Shown: positions 43,816-54,900 of the stretch, piece by piece
How the letters are laid out: each line of letters starts with the position of its first letter
Numbering within the stretch: position 1 is the first letter of the stretch
NCBI GenBank assembly: GCA_019916065.1
Contig: CM034244.1
Location: forward strand, 27,954,471 to 28,018,470
From: Vitellaria paradoxa
Taxonomy: Eukaryota > Streptophyta > Magnoliopsida > Ericales > Sapotaceae
DNA: 64,000 bases
Direction: 5' to 3'
Program-made: the position numbers and the translations under genes
The notes under the pieces: model-generated
What the model was told of the DNA's origin: nothing
Databases searched by the model: none
What the model saw: only the letters and a program-made list of their open reading frames with translations

Positions 43816-45421
43816 TGATTACACTTGAATAGTGTAATTACAAAATCCTTATTCTAATAAAAATCCATGCAATTATTTTAGTATTTATGTATTTTTTTTG
43901 TTATGCTTTATGTTAAATTGATTTCTCTTTCTTTATTGTAGGAAAAATAGGGAAATAGTTGAGATTAGCAGTGGAGAAGATGAAGAAAACATTGAGGAGG
44001 AACCCGTGTTATCCACTGTACGAGCTCCAATTCGAACTAGAGCAAGAGCACGAAGGGAAAGAGAGCTAATGGGAAGCAGTGGTCCGGACACCCTCAGGAC
44101 CGGAACAAAAAAAAATTGAAAACAAAAAAAAAAAAGAAGATTCTGGGAGGCTACTGCCGTCCGGACACCTCTACGGGGTGTCCGGACACCTGGACACGCG
44201 GAATTCCGTTTTTTTTTTTTTTTATATTTCATATTAGGGTTTTGCATGGGGATATATATACACTTATGTTGCAGCCGTGTAGGGCATTCTGAACCTTATT
44301 ATTTCCAGCCGTTTTAGAGGTTTTTCCAGTAGTTTTGAGAGAGTTTTTTTTAGAGATTAAAAAAATACAGCTTTGTGCGGTGTTCTTGGATTCATTGTGT
44401 TTCTTCATTAGTTTTACATTCTACGAAGTACGGTACATCTTCTTTCTTTCTTTCTGGATTCTTCTTAATATCAAGCTTTATTCTTTTTTTCTTTTTTTAT
44501 CTTCTTTGTTATTTGTTATGCGTCATTATATGATTTTGTGCTTCATTGTGGTTATGGATCTAGCGTGAAAACCCTAAGTTCTTGATTCGACGAATCAAGG
44601 TAGGGTAGTTCATGAAAACACTATGGGATTGATTTTTACGTAAATAAATTTTGATTTATTTCGAAAACTTACGAAAACGAAAATCCTTACTCATATTCGT
44701 TGAAATCACTGAGATGGGTTTTTGGGTCTTAAATTAATTAATATTTTCGAATAATTCAAAATCACAAACTAGGTTCAATCTGAAGTTGATTTATTTGGAA
44801 AAACTTCGGAATCAAAAATTTCTAACCAAATTCATCTGAAATCACTGGTATTGATTTTTGACTTTAAAAATTCTTTATAAGTTCTTAATAAATTTTTACT
44901 TAAGATTGAATCTGAATATCTTATAGTGTAGTAGTGAACTACCCGAACTTGTAAGTTGAATCAAGAACACTTTAAAAAAAAAAAATCGACAAAACTTGTT
45001 AAATTAATTGCTTGTTTTATTTTAGTGTTTTAATTTTTAATTAATATTCTGTTTGGTTACAAATAGGAAATTAAACCCAGTTAAGAAAATAAAAAAATAT
45101 ATATATATATTTGTTTATGAAATTTGAATGGTTAAGTTTCTTAAGTTGAGTTATTTAATTTGAGCTATTTGTTTTTGCAATTTCTTAATTTGTTCTAAGA
45201 TAATTTTAATTACACTTTGCTTTTGTGAACCCCTAAGATTTAGTAAATTCAAATTCAGAAATTTTGTTTATTAAATTAGGAATTATTTTTAGAAAACCTA
45301 GAAACTGAATATATAGGTTCCCTGTGGAAAATCGACCTTGGACTTACCAAGTTAAAACTTCGACGTCCCTCTTGCGCTTGAGAGGTAAAAAAAATCCTAA
45401 ATACAGTTTTTGGGAGAGTCA
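43816..45421 (+). repeat. 5' LTR A
   Basis: 1,606 bp, starting TGATTACACTTGAATAGTG and ending GGGAGAGTCA. It differs from the 3' copy by roughly 10 substitutions, mostly C/T or G/A, plus a few homopolymer length changes. U3 holds a splice-acceptor-like tract (CTTTCTTTATTGTAG, ending 43941), an open reading frame after it, three GTCCGGAC motifs (44081-44190) and a TATA box GATATATATA (44251-44260). U5 ends with the CTTGCGCTTGAGAGG block. Confidence 0.93.
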
Positions 45422-45427
45422 AGTTTT

Positions 45428-45445
45428 TGGCGCCGTTGCCGGGGA
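45428..45445 (+). promoter_or_regulatory. tRNA-Asp primer-binding site 1
   Basis: TGGCGCCGTTGCCGGGGA, six bases after LTR A, is an 18-base match to the complement of the 3' end of plant tRNA-Asp including CCA, the primer type used by Athila elements. Confidence 0.88.
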
Positions 45446-45671
45446 GGGCAACTAAGTGCTAGACTTGGGAGTTAAAAGAGAGTTCACTTGAGAAATTGGG
45501 TGAATTTTTCTTTTCTCCATCTCTTTATCAGTAGTTTTCTTTCTTTTGCATTGTTATTTATTCATTTGCATATCATATAATCTAGTTTGCATGCTAGTTA
45601 ACTTAGGTTGCATTTTAGTGTAGTTTTTCTCTTTCTCATTTTATTTTCATTTTTATTTTCTGATCTTAGAC

Positions 45672-46562
45672 ATGGAAGTTGGTGATCTTGTACATGGCCC
45701 TTTTGATACCCGAGAATACATAGAGTATCTAGGTGGCATGTTTGGATATGCTTTTACATTAGACACCTATAGTATGCTTCCTCAATTCTTTGGGCATGAG
45801 GAGGAAGACCCATGTCTTCACCTAGATAGGTTTAAGGCAGTATGTGGTTTATGTGATGATGCTAGAAAGAGTGAGAGACTTAGGTGTATGTTTTTCCCTT
45901 TATCATTACAAAGTGTGGCTGGTGACTGGTGTTATGCTGTAAGTGAATGGGTCTGTACTTGGGAGCAATTTCATCAAGCTTTTATTGAACATTTCCTCCC
46001 TATTCATCAAACCTTCACTCATGGCCTTCAAATCAAAAATTTTTATCCAAAAAAGGGTGAAGTATTTTATAAAAGTTGGGAGAGATTTAACAATCTTTTG
46101 GAAACATTCCCAAGTCACGGATTAGAGCTAGGGGACATTGTAGCCATATTATATAATGCTCTACATAGTAGTTTACACCAGGCGTTTGATAAAGTCTTAG
46201 ATAGGGAATTTCTTGACCTTATCCCAAGTGAGGCATGGTTATTCCTCGAATTTTTCTATGAACACACCAGGCCACAGGGAAGACTTAAGCCTAATTTTGA
46301 ATCTCATGCATTTAGAAGCCACACTGAACCTTCCCCATATACTCTTACTTCACTTGATATTCATGATCCATCCTTTAGAAGTAGCACATGCATGGAGACT
46401 AATTATTGTGCCTATCCCAACCTTGTTCCACTCACTGAGGGCCAGCATGAGGAACCTCAAGATTATTGGTCTTGTGAACCTAATGATGCACAATTAGAGG
46501 ACATTTTTTATCAATTTACGCAACAGCAATTGAGCTTTTATAACGAGTGCAACCAGGCCTAA
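45672..46562 (+). CDS. Stand-alone gag of the non-autonomous portion
   Basis: 296 residues with a retrotransposon gag core: HLDRFKAVCGLCDDARKSER, FFPLSLQSVAGDWCYAV, WEQFHQAFIEHFLP and FYKSWERFNNLLETFPSHGL. The C-terminal EDIFYQFTQQQLSFYNECNQA-like stretch matches in layout the EDTLNQFMQQQLNINNQV region of the downstream gag-pol, so this gag derives from an Athila-type polyprotein whose pol has been lost. No zinc knuckle is seen. The ORF is intact from ATG to TAA, suggesting it was kept by selection or is recent. It would package RNA, with enzymes supplied by another element. Confidence 0.8.
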   Translation: MEVGDLVHGPFDTREYIEYLGGMFGYAFTLDTYSMLPQFFGHEEEDPCLHLDRFKAVCGLCDDARKSERLRCMFFPLSLQSVAGDWCYAVSEWVCTWEQFHQAFIEHFLPIHQTFTHGLQIKNFYPKKGEVFYKSWERFNNLLETFPSHGLELGDIVAILYNALHSSLHQAFDKVLDREFLDLIPSEAWLFLEFFYEHTRPQGRLKPNFESHAFRSHTEPSPYTLTSLDIHDPSFRSSTCMETNYCAYPNLVPLTEGQHEEPQDYWSCEPNDAQLEDIFYQFTQQQLSFYNECNQA

Positions 46563-46575
46563 GATAACACAAGCT

Positions 46576-47373
46576 ATGAGCACTAATCTAAGTGGTAGCA
46601 TGATTGAGTCATCAACCTCAGGCACTACCTTAGGCACTGAGTGGGACAATTGCCCTAATTACACTGGGGATAACACTTGTAATGAGCATCTTTCTCATAT
46701 TCCTTTAGACACTCCTGTTCAGGGTATACCTCTACCACTTACTAAGAGTCAGGGAGATATGTAATTCTTTCCTACTACCGAGCTTGACGCTCAACCTACT
46801 CCAACCACCCCAGACCTCATTGAGAGTCCTTTGACTCCAACTGAGCATTTGAATGCCACATGGTCTGAGGAATATATCATTGAATCGGTTGACCCTAGTT
46901 CACTCCACTACACAACCGAGGTTGAGAGTGGTGCACACCTCTCATCTCCTGACTTAGTCCCATCCAAAAGTCTTACTAGGGGAATTGTGAGTGACTACCA
47001 TGAGATCGGCCATCATTGGGGAGAGGTAGTAGACACGGGGAAGGCTTACATTGATTTTTTAGGTGTTGAGAGATCATTCAAACCCACCATTCCTACACCT
47101 ATAGATTTCTTGGGCATTGAAAGACTTACTAAATCCACCATTTCCACATCCGTAGATTTCTTGGGTATCAAGAGACTAATTGAGCCAACCATGTCCACAC
47201 CTGCACTTACACTTTGGCCACATCCAAGGTTTCAAGAACCTCACTTGGCCTTTCATTCCCCGGTGTATTTTACACCTGGAAAGCATCCATATTCAATGCA
47301 TAGTGGGCCCGCAGAGAACATTTTACTTCTTAAACTATTTGTGGATGTATGGGATAGAGAGGGTGTTGGATAA
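46576..47373 (+). pseudogene. Post-gag ORF with 17-residue repeats, one stop
   Basis: In a frame different from gag, an ORF runs from 46576 to 47373 with one in-frame TAA (46762-46764). Its first part contains MIESSTSGTTLG, similar to MTESSTSGTNPH in the downstream gag-pol. It is then Thr/Pro/Ser-rich and carries three tandem 17-residue repeats (DFLGVER.., DFLGIER.., DFLGIKR..; DNA unit 51 bp at 47053-47205). Function unknown; it looks like a remnant of the gag-pol linker that has drifted. Confidence 0.6.
47053..47205 (+). repeat. Three 51-bp tandem repeats
   Basis: Units at 47053-47103, 47104-47154 and 47155-47205, each starting GATTTYTTRGG, keep a common reading frame and encode DFLG(V/I)(E/K)R repeats. 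Confidence 0.85.
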
Positions 47374-47861
47374 CACTTTTGTTTTCATTTCATTTGTACA
47401 TAGTAGATTAGATTTTTCATTTTCTTATTTTCATAGTTCTTTTTAATTTGATTCTTTTCCTTTATTTTCTTTTCTTTTATCTTTATTTCTTCTTTCGTAC
47501 TAACCCTTTTTCCTGTCTTCTTTTCATTTCATTTTGTGTCTAACCATTTCTTTTGAATAGTTTCTTTGGTTTTCTTCAAATAAGGAAAGCTCTTGAGGTA
47601 ATACATTTCCTCTCCTTCTTATTTAATCTTGCACTTTCAATTTTGGTACTCCATCATATATAATTGTTGTTGTTGGGAGTGCTGTAGAATCTAGGTTGGG
47701 GCGTGTTTTAGGTAATGCCTTACGGGACTTGAATAATGGGTGCATGCTTGGTTTAATTTGTGCTATGTTCTTATTTGTGCCTTTTGTGGCTATTATTTCA
47801 TGCTCATCATCATGCTCACTTTGCACACTACAGACCCACTTATGCCTCATAGTTCTCACAT

Positions 47862-47892
47862 TAAGGACAATGTTTAGTTTAAGTTGGGGGGT
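47862..47892 (+). promoter_or_regulatory. Internal polypurine-tract-like sequence
   Basis: CACATTAAGGACAATGTTTAG followed by AAGTTGGGGGGTAGAG closely parallels the tract before the 3' LTR (CACATTGAGGACAATGTGC then TTGGGGGGTG, 60394-60428). No LTR follows here. It could be a second plus-strand initiation site or a fossil 3' end. Confidence 0.55.
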
Positions 47893-49692
47893 AGAGTTCG
47901 CATGATGACACTTTGTGCTAAAATTGCAAAAATTTTCAAAATTTGAGCATTTTTTTAGCTTAAATACATGAATTTAGCACATTTATACTTACATGTTAAC
48001 CTTTTTGGTTTGGTCAATGGTGAATTTGAGTGAGAGAGTAATAAGTGAGTTTTGTTTAAGTATTAATAGGAAACATAATTCAAGTGGAGTGTGTGATAAC
48101 TTTGTGTATTTTTGGACTATTATGGTGGAAAGTTTATGTGCTTAGGAGTAGATTTTATTTGATATTGGTTACTTGAGCATCTTTGGACTAGGTAGAGACT
48201 TACACCCTTTATGGTGAGCTTTTGAGCCTTATATTCTTTTCTTGAGGGGTTGCACATGCTTACATTTCTTTTGCTCTTCACCTTGGATTTCATTGCATCG
48301 ATTGCATCACAAACACTTACATGAGTATCAATGTAGCACATTATGAGTTGTTGCAAGTTTTGAAAATTATGCTAGGCTTTCTTTGTCATTTTGAGCCTTT
48401 TTGTCCTTTCTTGATTATGAATCACCCTAGGAACCAACTTGAAGCCTTTTAATAAAGTGTGTGATATTTATATATATATATTTTTTCTTGGCTCCCACCT
48501 CATATATTATCCCATAACCTTGTTCATACACTTTTAAGCCTTACCCTCACATGTTTTGGGTTATGAAAAGTGCCTCAATGTTAGTGATGTGAGTGGGGGT
48601 TGGGAATTGAAACTTTTGAGAGCATATTGAGAGAGAATAGTAGGTGGAGAATTTAGCTTATGTTTATTTCATTATTTCAAAAGAAAAAAAAAAGAAAAAA
48701 AGAAAAAAAAAAGAAAAAAAGAAAGAAAAAAAAAGAAAAAAAAAAAGAGAAAAAAAAAGGAAAAGAAAAAAAAGAAAGTCTGTCATTCATTCTTGCTTAT
48801 GTAATTTTGGGACTTGTACTTTATATTATAATTATTGAGAATGTCCCATGAGTAGTTTGTAAGTTAGTGAATAAGTTTCTTGTTGTAGTCCTTCTTGGGG
48901 TTGGAAAGGAAATGGGTAGTTTGGGACTTGTGTGCACTTGAACATCTTTATCCCAAGACATGTGCTTTGATTTCCATATCTTCCATTGTTAACCATTACC
49001 CCTAGCCAAGTTACAACCAAAACAAAGACCTAGTGGATTCTAAGCAAGCAACTCTTGTATTGTGCATGTAGTGGCATTGTGTAGGTTATGTGATGTGATT
49101 TTTACATATGCATTGAAACATGGTTAGGAGCTGTCCACTTTGAGTTTCATTTTAATTCATTCATATATTATGGAGTTATGTGCAACTAGGATAGCATTAT
49201 ATGCTATTAGGAATGTGTGAACCCTTGAATGAGTGAATTTCTTTCTATGAGTGGAATCCTGTGAGCTTTTGAAGTCAAAACTTAGTTCCAGTTATGCTCT
49301 TGAGACCTTGTTGAATAAATGAAACAATTTTGCACACATACTTCTTCTACTTTGATAGTCTATGCATTTATGCTTAGAACTTGGAAATTACACATGATAT
49401 TTGGATTTTGTAACTTGTTGAGCTTGAACTTAATTCATTTTTTATCTTGATTACTCTTTGACACATTAAGACCATGCCATAGAATTTTGTGGGTAGATTC
49501 ACTGCAAACCCTCACGAGACCTTACTCATCCACTAAGGGGAACCTAGGGGTTTAAAGGGCTTGCTACACGTAGCTAAGTGTAGCCGTGTTTCCAACGAAA
49601 AGAGAAATAGGATAGTAGTTGCATCTCATTTTAATAAAGAACATCATGCATTTCATTTTAATAAAAAGCATTGCTAGGGACTAGCAATGTTC
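47893..49692. other. Non-coding 3' region of the non-autonomous portion
   Basis: No supported ORF. It contains a purine tract of about 100 bp (48679-48777, A with interspersed G). The end has ACTAGCAATGTTCAAGTTGGGG, the usual lead-in to an Athila-type 3' LTR. Confidence 0.6.
48679..48777. repeat. Purine-only tract (A-rich with G)
   Basis: About 99 consecutive purines on the plus strand, which generates spurious Lys/Arg-rich ORFs. Confidence 0.9.
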
Positions 49693-49705
49693 AAGTTGGG
49701 GGGTG
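49693..49705 (+). promoter_or_regulatory. Polypurine tract before LTR B
   Basis: AAGTTGGGGGGTG immediately upstream of TGATTACAC, the same arrangement as at the true 3' LTR. Confidence 0.85.
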
Positions 49706-49828
49706 TGATTACACTTGAAAAGTGTAATTACAAACTCCCTAACTCAACACTTATTCATGCATTAAAATAAGTAAAGTTGAAGTTTTAGTATTATTGTGTT
49801 ACTTATACTTTTATTATTTTATTTGTAG

Positions 49829-50206
49829 GAAAAGGGCAAGGATGTCGAAGTTTATAGCTATGGAGAGGGCCAAGAAGACAAAGAAAAAGTCATGGTTCGA
49901 ACCTCATCTTCGATGGAAAAGACTAGCCCAATGACCCAACCAAGAGAAGGAAAGAAAGCAAAGAAGGAAAAACTAGACGGTCCCTACCGTCACCTAGACG
50001 GTCGGGACCATAGAAAGTTTAAAACTTCAGACGGTCCCGACCCCCTCTCCAGACGGTCGGGACCATCCGTGATTTACAATAGCCGCGTGAAAGCTCATCT
50101 TCTAGGGTTTTGTGGCATCTATATAAAGAGCTATTGCACGGCCAAGAGGAGGGGAAGCCCCTTTTTATTTTTGCATATTCAATTGAGCGTTAGAATAGAA
50201 TTTTGA
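49829..50206 (+). other. Open reading frame after the acceptor in LTR B U3
   Basis: From the acceptor-like TTTATTTGTAG the frame is open for 126 codons. Its first part (DVEVYSYGEGQEDKEK) resembles the LTR A exon (EIVEISSGEDEENIEE), suggesting a shared C-terminal exon. There is no ATG at the start. It crosses the palindromic motif and TATA region, so only the first part is likely to be coding. Confidence 0.45.
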
Positions 50207-50517
50207 GAGTTTTTAGATTAGGTTTTTAGCTTGCATGCGTGGATTCATGGTTTTTATTGGAGCTTTCATCATCGTCTTTGTAGTGATTGTTCACTTCATC
50301 TTTTACATTCGCTTTACGTTGTAAGTTGCACTTTAATCTACTTCGTTTTATTTCGATTTGTTTCGTAATATCATGTTTTGCTTGTTTCAATTCTCTTTTC
50401 GTATGATTGAATACTATTTGATTGTTTTTAAGATGCTTAAAGTAGTTTTAGCGTAAAACCCTAGTTCTTGATTCAACGAATCAAGAAAGGGTAGTTCACG
50501 AAAAGCCATGGAGTGTT

Positions 50518-50605
50518 CGTAGTCCCTTCGCGTAGGTTGCGAAACCCTTCGCGTAGGTCTCGAGACCCTTCGCATAGGTTGCGAAACCTTTCGCGAAGGA
50601 ATTTA
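50518..50605. repeat. Four 24-bp repeats CCCTTCGCGTAGGTTGCGAAA in LTR B
   Basis: Four imperfect units built on CCTTCGCGTAGG and TTGCGAAACC, each partly self-complementary (TTCGC/GCGAA), lie after the TATA box, in the transcribed R/U5 part of LTR B. Confidence 0.8.
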
Positions 50606-50723
50606 CCTTTCACAAATCTATTTTTTTTCTATTTCGAAAACATTCGAATACGAAAACCCTTAACCAAATCTGTGTGAGATCACTGGTATGGATTTTCGTA
50701 ACCAATCATCAAATACTTTTGAA

Positions 50724-51719
50724 TAGAATTAAAAATCAGATTTTTATTAATATTTTGGCGTTTAATTGAAAAACTCTAGGAAACAAAGGTCTTTAACCAT
50801 ATCCGCTTGAGATCACTGGTACTGACCTTTGATTATAACATTTTTAAAACTTTTCAAATTAAACTCTGTTCTTCAAACAAACACACCCTAAGGCAAATTA
50901 GTGAACTACCCGGACTTGAAAGTTGGATCAAGAACCTTTTTAGTATTATGCTTGTGATTTAATTTAATTTATGAGTTGATTTATTCGCTTTAGAATTTAG
51001 AGTAGATGCTTTATTTGCTTTTTTAAATTAAATTGAATTTCTTTCATTTAGAATCTAAAACAAAAGTTTGAGTTGCTAAAAAAAAAATTAGTTTAAATTA
51101 ATTTAGGTTCACCTACTAATTAAGAGAACAAGTCTAGAGCTTTTAACAAAGCCCTCCCTGTGGATTCGACCTCGGACTCACCGAGTTTTAAAACTACGAC
51201 TGCCCTCTTGCACTTGAGAGGTAGAATTAAAAATCAGATTTTTATTAATATTTTGGCGTTTAATTGAAAAACTCTAGGAAACAAAGGTCTTTAACCATAT
51301 CCGCTTGAGATCACTGGTACTGACCTTTGATTATAACATTTTTAAAACTTTTCAAATTAAACTCTGTTCTTCAAACAAACACACCCTAAGGCAAATTAGT
51401 GAACTACCCGGACTTGAAAGTTGGATCAAGAACCTTTTTAGTATTATGCTTGTGATTTAATTTAATTTATGAGTTGATTTATTCGCTTTAGAATTTAGAG
51501 TAGATGCTTTATTTGCTTTTTTAAATTAAATTGAATTTCTTTCATTTAGAATCTAAAACAAAAGTTTGAGTTGCTAAAAAAAAAATTAGTTTAAATTAAT
51601 TTAGGTTCACCTACTAATTAAGAGAACAAGTCTAGAGCTTTTAACAAAGCCCTCCCTGTGGATTCAACCTCGGACTCACCGAGTTTTAAAACTACGACTG
51701 CCCTCTTGCACTTGAGAGG
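50724..51719 (+). repeat. 498-bp tandem duplication in LTR B
   Basis: Copy 1 (50724-51221) and copy 2 (51222-51719) are nearly identical; one clear difference is GATTCGACC versus GATTCAACC. The unit covers most of U5, so LTR B has two copies of its U5 end. Confidence 0.93.
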
Positions 51720-51756
51720 TAGAACCCGAAACACTTTTTAGGGTCGGTCAAGTTTT

Positions 51757-51774
51757 TGGCGCCGTTGCCGGGGA
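51757..51774 (+). promoter_or_regulatory. tRNA-Asp primer-binding site 2
   Basis: TGGCGCCGTTGCCGGGGA, six bases after LTR B, identical to primer site 1. Confidence 0.88.
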
Positions 51775-51905
51775 GCCAAAATTTAGTTTTTAGGATATTT
51801 CTACGCTTTAGTTTTATTTAAACTTAATTTAATTTAAAAAAAAATTAAAATTCTTTTTAAAAAAAAAATAAATAAATATTTTCTGTTTAGACACTAAACC
51901 TTTGC

Positions 51906-54900
51906 ATGCTCTTAAGATCGGGTAGGTTAGTAGAACTTGAATCCGAATTAGAAGATCCTTCATACCTTCCTGAGTCTCTTTCATCCACCTCGTTTTCTAC
52001 AGTTTCACTCACCAATTCTTCTTTTCACTCAATGGCTGAAGTAAGAGCGGATGGTAGTGTTCATGGGGATAATGACCTCCCAGAGGTTCCAGGTTTCATC
52101 CCTATGAAAGATTACCTCAATCCTATTAGGCAAACCACACCGTCGTGCATCATATTACCTTTGAATAGAGGGAATTTCAATCTTAGGCTAGGAATTATTC
52201 AACTTCTTCCTACCTTCCATGGCCTTGACTCTGAAAACCCTTACAACCATCTTAGGGAATTTGAGGAAGTGAGCAATACTTGTATTGATCCTAATGCCAA
52301 TGAAGATGTAGTGCGTCTTCAACTTTTTCCCTTTTCTTTAAAGGACAAAGCCAAGTTCTGGCTTAACTCTCTTCGTCCCCGTTCCATTGGAACGTGGCGT
52401 GAAATGCAAACTGAGTTCCTTAAGAAATATTTCCCAACTCAGAAAACTCAATACTTTAGGCGGCAGATCACCACCTTCTCTTGCAAACCTAATGAGAATT
52501 TCTGTCGAGCTTGGGAAAGGTTTAAGGACCTTTTAATGGCTTGTCCCCACCATGGTTTTGAATCATGGAGATTAGTGAGCATCTTCCATGAATCTTTAAC
52601 CCCCAGTCTTAAGCAATTAGTTTCTACCATGTGCAATGGCACATTGTTTGATAAGACTGCGGAAGATGCTATGGATTTCTTTGACATGGTGGCCGAAGAT
52701 TCTAATGATTGGGAAATTGGACCACTCTCTTCCTTAGAACATAGAAATCCCGTACCTAGTGGTCAGTTGATGTTAAGTGAGAAGGACGACTTAAGTGCGA
52801 GATTATCTACACTACAACACAAGTTAGAGTCCCTTGAACTTAAAAATAAAGATAAGTTAGTGGAAGCACAAGTGGTGTGTTGGGCATGTGACCAAGAAGG
52901 ACATGATCCTAATTCATGTCCCGAGCTTCCGTTACTTAAAGAGGTAGCTTATGGGAATGCATATGTCAACAATACTCAAAATAGGTCATTCCAAAATAGA
53001 GGCCAGGGTAACACTTCCTACTCACAAGGTGGAAAGGTTAATTACCAAGGGGGAAATCAATCTTCCAATACTTATACTCCGGGGTGGAGAAATCCTCCTG
53101 GTCTCTCGTGGAGGAATGACAATCAAGGGCAAACATTTCAACCTCCACCACCTCCTCAATATCAACAGCCCAACCCTGTTGCATTTCAACCAGTTCAAAA
53201 GAGGCCCATTGAGGACACTCTTAATCAATTTATGCAACAACAACTAAACATCAACAATCAAGTGACCAGGGCACTAGACGATATTAGAGGCCATATGACA
53301 AAGTTAACCCAATCCATGACTACTATTCAGAGTGGTAAACTCCCATCACAAACCTTCCCCAACCCAAAAGGCCAGGCGAACATGACTGAGTCGTCGACCT
53401 CGGGTACGAACCCACACGAGCAAGTACAAGCTGTCACCACTTTGAGGAGTGGTAAAGTCATTCAAAAACCTGACGATCCTAGAGCTAATACACCTAGTAA
53501 AAACTTAGGATCACAAGATAATGATGAAAAGGGAAAAGAAAAGGAGAAAGAGACAGAGAAAGAGGAGAAGAGGGATCATAATAGTAAACAAAGTCTTGGG
53601 AATGAGAATGTGAGTGGAGGAGATGAAAAGGAGAATGAGAAGAAAACCAATGAGAGGACTTCGGGTAAACAAATTGAACCACCTACTGAATACATACCTA
53701 AACCACCTTTTCCTCAAAGATTAGCAAAGGGCAAGAATGAGATGTTGAACTCCGAGATTTATGACATTTTTAAACAAGTGAGAATCAATATCCCATTACT
53801 TGATGCTATCAAGCAAAACCCTCCTTATGCTAAATTCCTCAAGGATATGTGCACTGTAAAGAGAAAGTTGAATGTAAAGGAGAAAGCTTTCTTGACTGAA
53901 CAAGTAAGTGCCATACTCCAGCGTGACACACCTCCTAAGTACAAAGATCCTGGGTATCCAACCATATCTTGCCTTATAGGGGACCGCGTTGTTGATAAAG
54001 CTCTACTTGACCTGGGTGCTAGTGTCAACTTACTACCTTATACTGTGTATCAGCAATTAGGTTTAGGTGAGCTAAAACCCATTAGAATTACATTGCAATT
54101 AGCTGACCGCTCAGTCAAAATGCCCAGGGGTGTGGTGGAAGACGTATTGGTTCAAGTAGACAAGTTCTACTTTCCAGTTGACTTCATTGTATTGGACACT
54201 CAACCCATTCCAAACCCTGCCTAATCGGTACCAGTCATCCTTGGTAGACCCTTCCTCGCTACATCCAATGCTGTAATCAATTGTAGGAGTGGGGTCATGA
54301 AACTTTCTTTTGGAAATATGACCATGGAGATGAATATTTTTAAGGTAGGAAAACAAATAGGAGAGTGTGAAGACATTCAAGAAGTGGATGTGATTCATGC
54401 CTTGAGTGAGGAATACTTTGAGAAAACATATCTTAAGGACCCTATAGAACGAGCACTAGTGAGAAGTGAGAGATGTGAGGCTTTGGATGGGGCAAACTTT
54501 GTTGAGGGTGATAAAATTTTGAGTGCCCCTGAAGAAGTCATGGCCATTGGTGGCTGGGTACCTATTTTCGAACCTTTGGAACCTTCTATAATTAAACCCA
54601 AGCCATCAATTGAGTGTCCTCCTTGTCCTCCTAGGAAACCATTACCCAATGAACTTAAATATGCATTCTTAGGAGATGGTGAAACATTCCCCGTTGTCAT
54701 CTCATCCAAATTAGAAAAAGTTCAAGAAACCAAGTTATTAGCAGTTTTGACTGCTCATAGGAAAGCCTTAGGATGGACAGTGGCGGATCTACAAGGTATT
54801 AGCCCTTTAGTATGTACGCATCACATATACCTTGAAGATGATGCCAAACCGGTGAGACAAATGCAACGGAGATTGAATCCCAATATGAAAGAAGTTGTAA

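Larger units (their letters stand above)
49706..51750 (+). repeat. Internal LTR B (different subfamily)
   Basis: 2,045 bp with the same terminal word as LTR A (TGATTACACTTGAA...GGTCA) and the same order of features: acceptor-like tract ending 49828, coding-like stretch, GACGGTC(G/C)GGACC palindromes (49977-50065), TATA box TCTATATAAAG (near 50118), and CTTGCACTTGAGAGG near the end. Sequence identity with LTR A is low outside conserved blocks. It contains a 498-bp tandem duplication; without it, it would be 1,547 bp. A primer site follows and a polypurine tract precedes, so it can serve as 3' LTR of the upstream part and 5' LTR of the downstream part. Confidence 0.88.

Noticed and set aside
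48644..48851. Lys/Arg-rich ORFs in the gag-only part
   Set aside because: Produced by a purine-only tract in overlapping frames; no domain or start context.
53494..53717. Minus-strand hydrophobic ORFs in gag-pol
   Set aside because: Antisense of the Lys/Glu-rich linker of the real plus-strand polyprotein.
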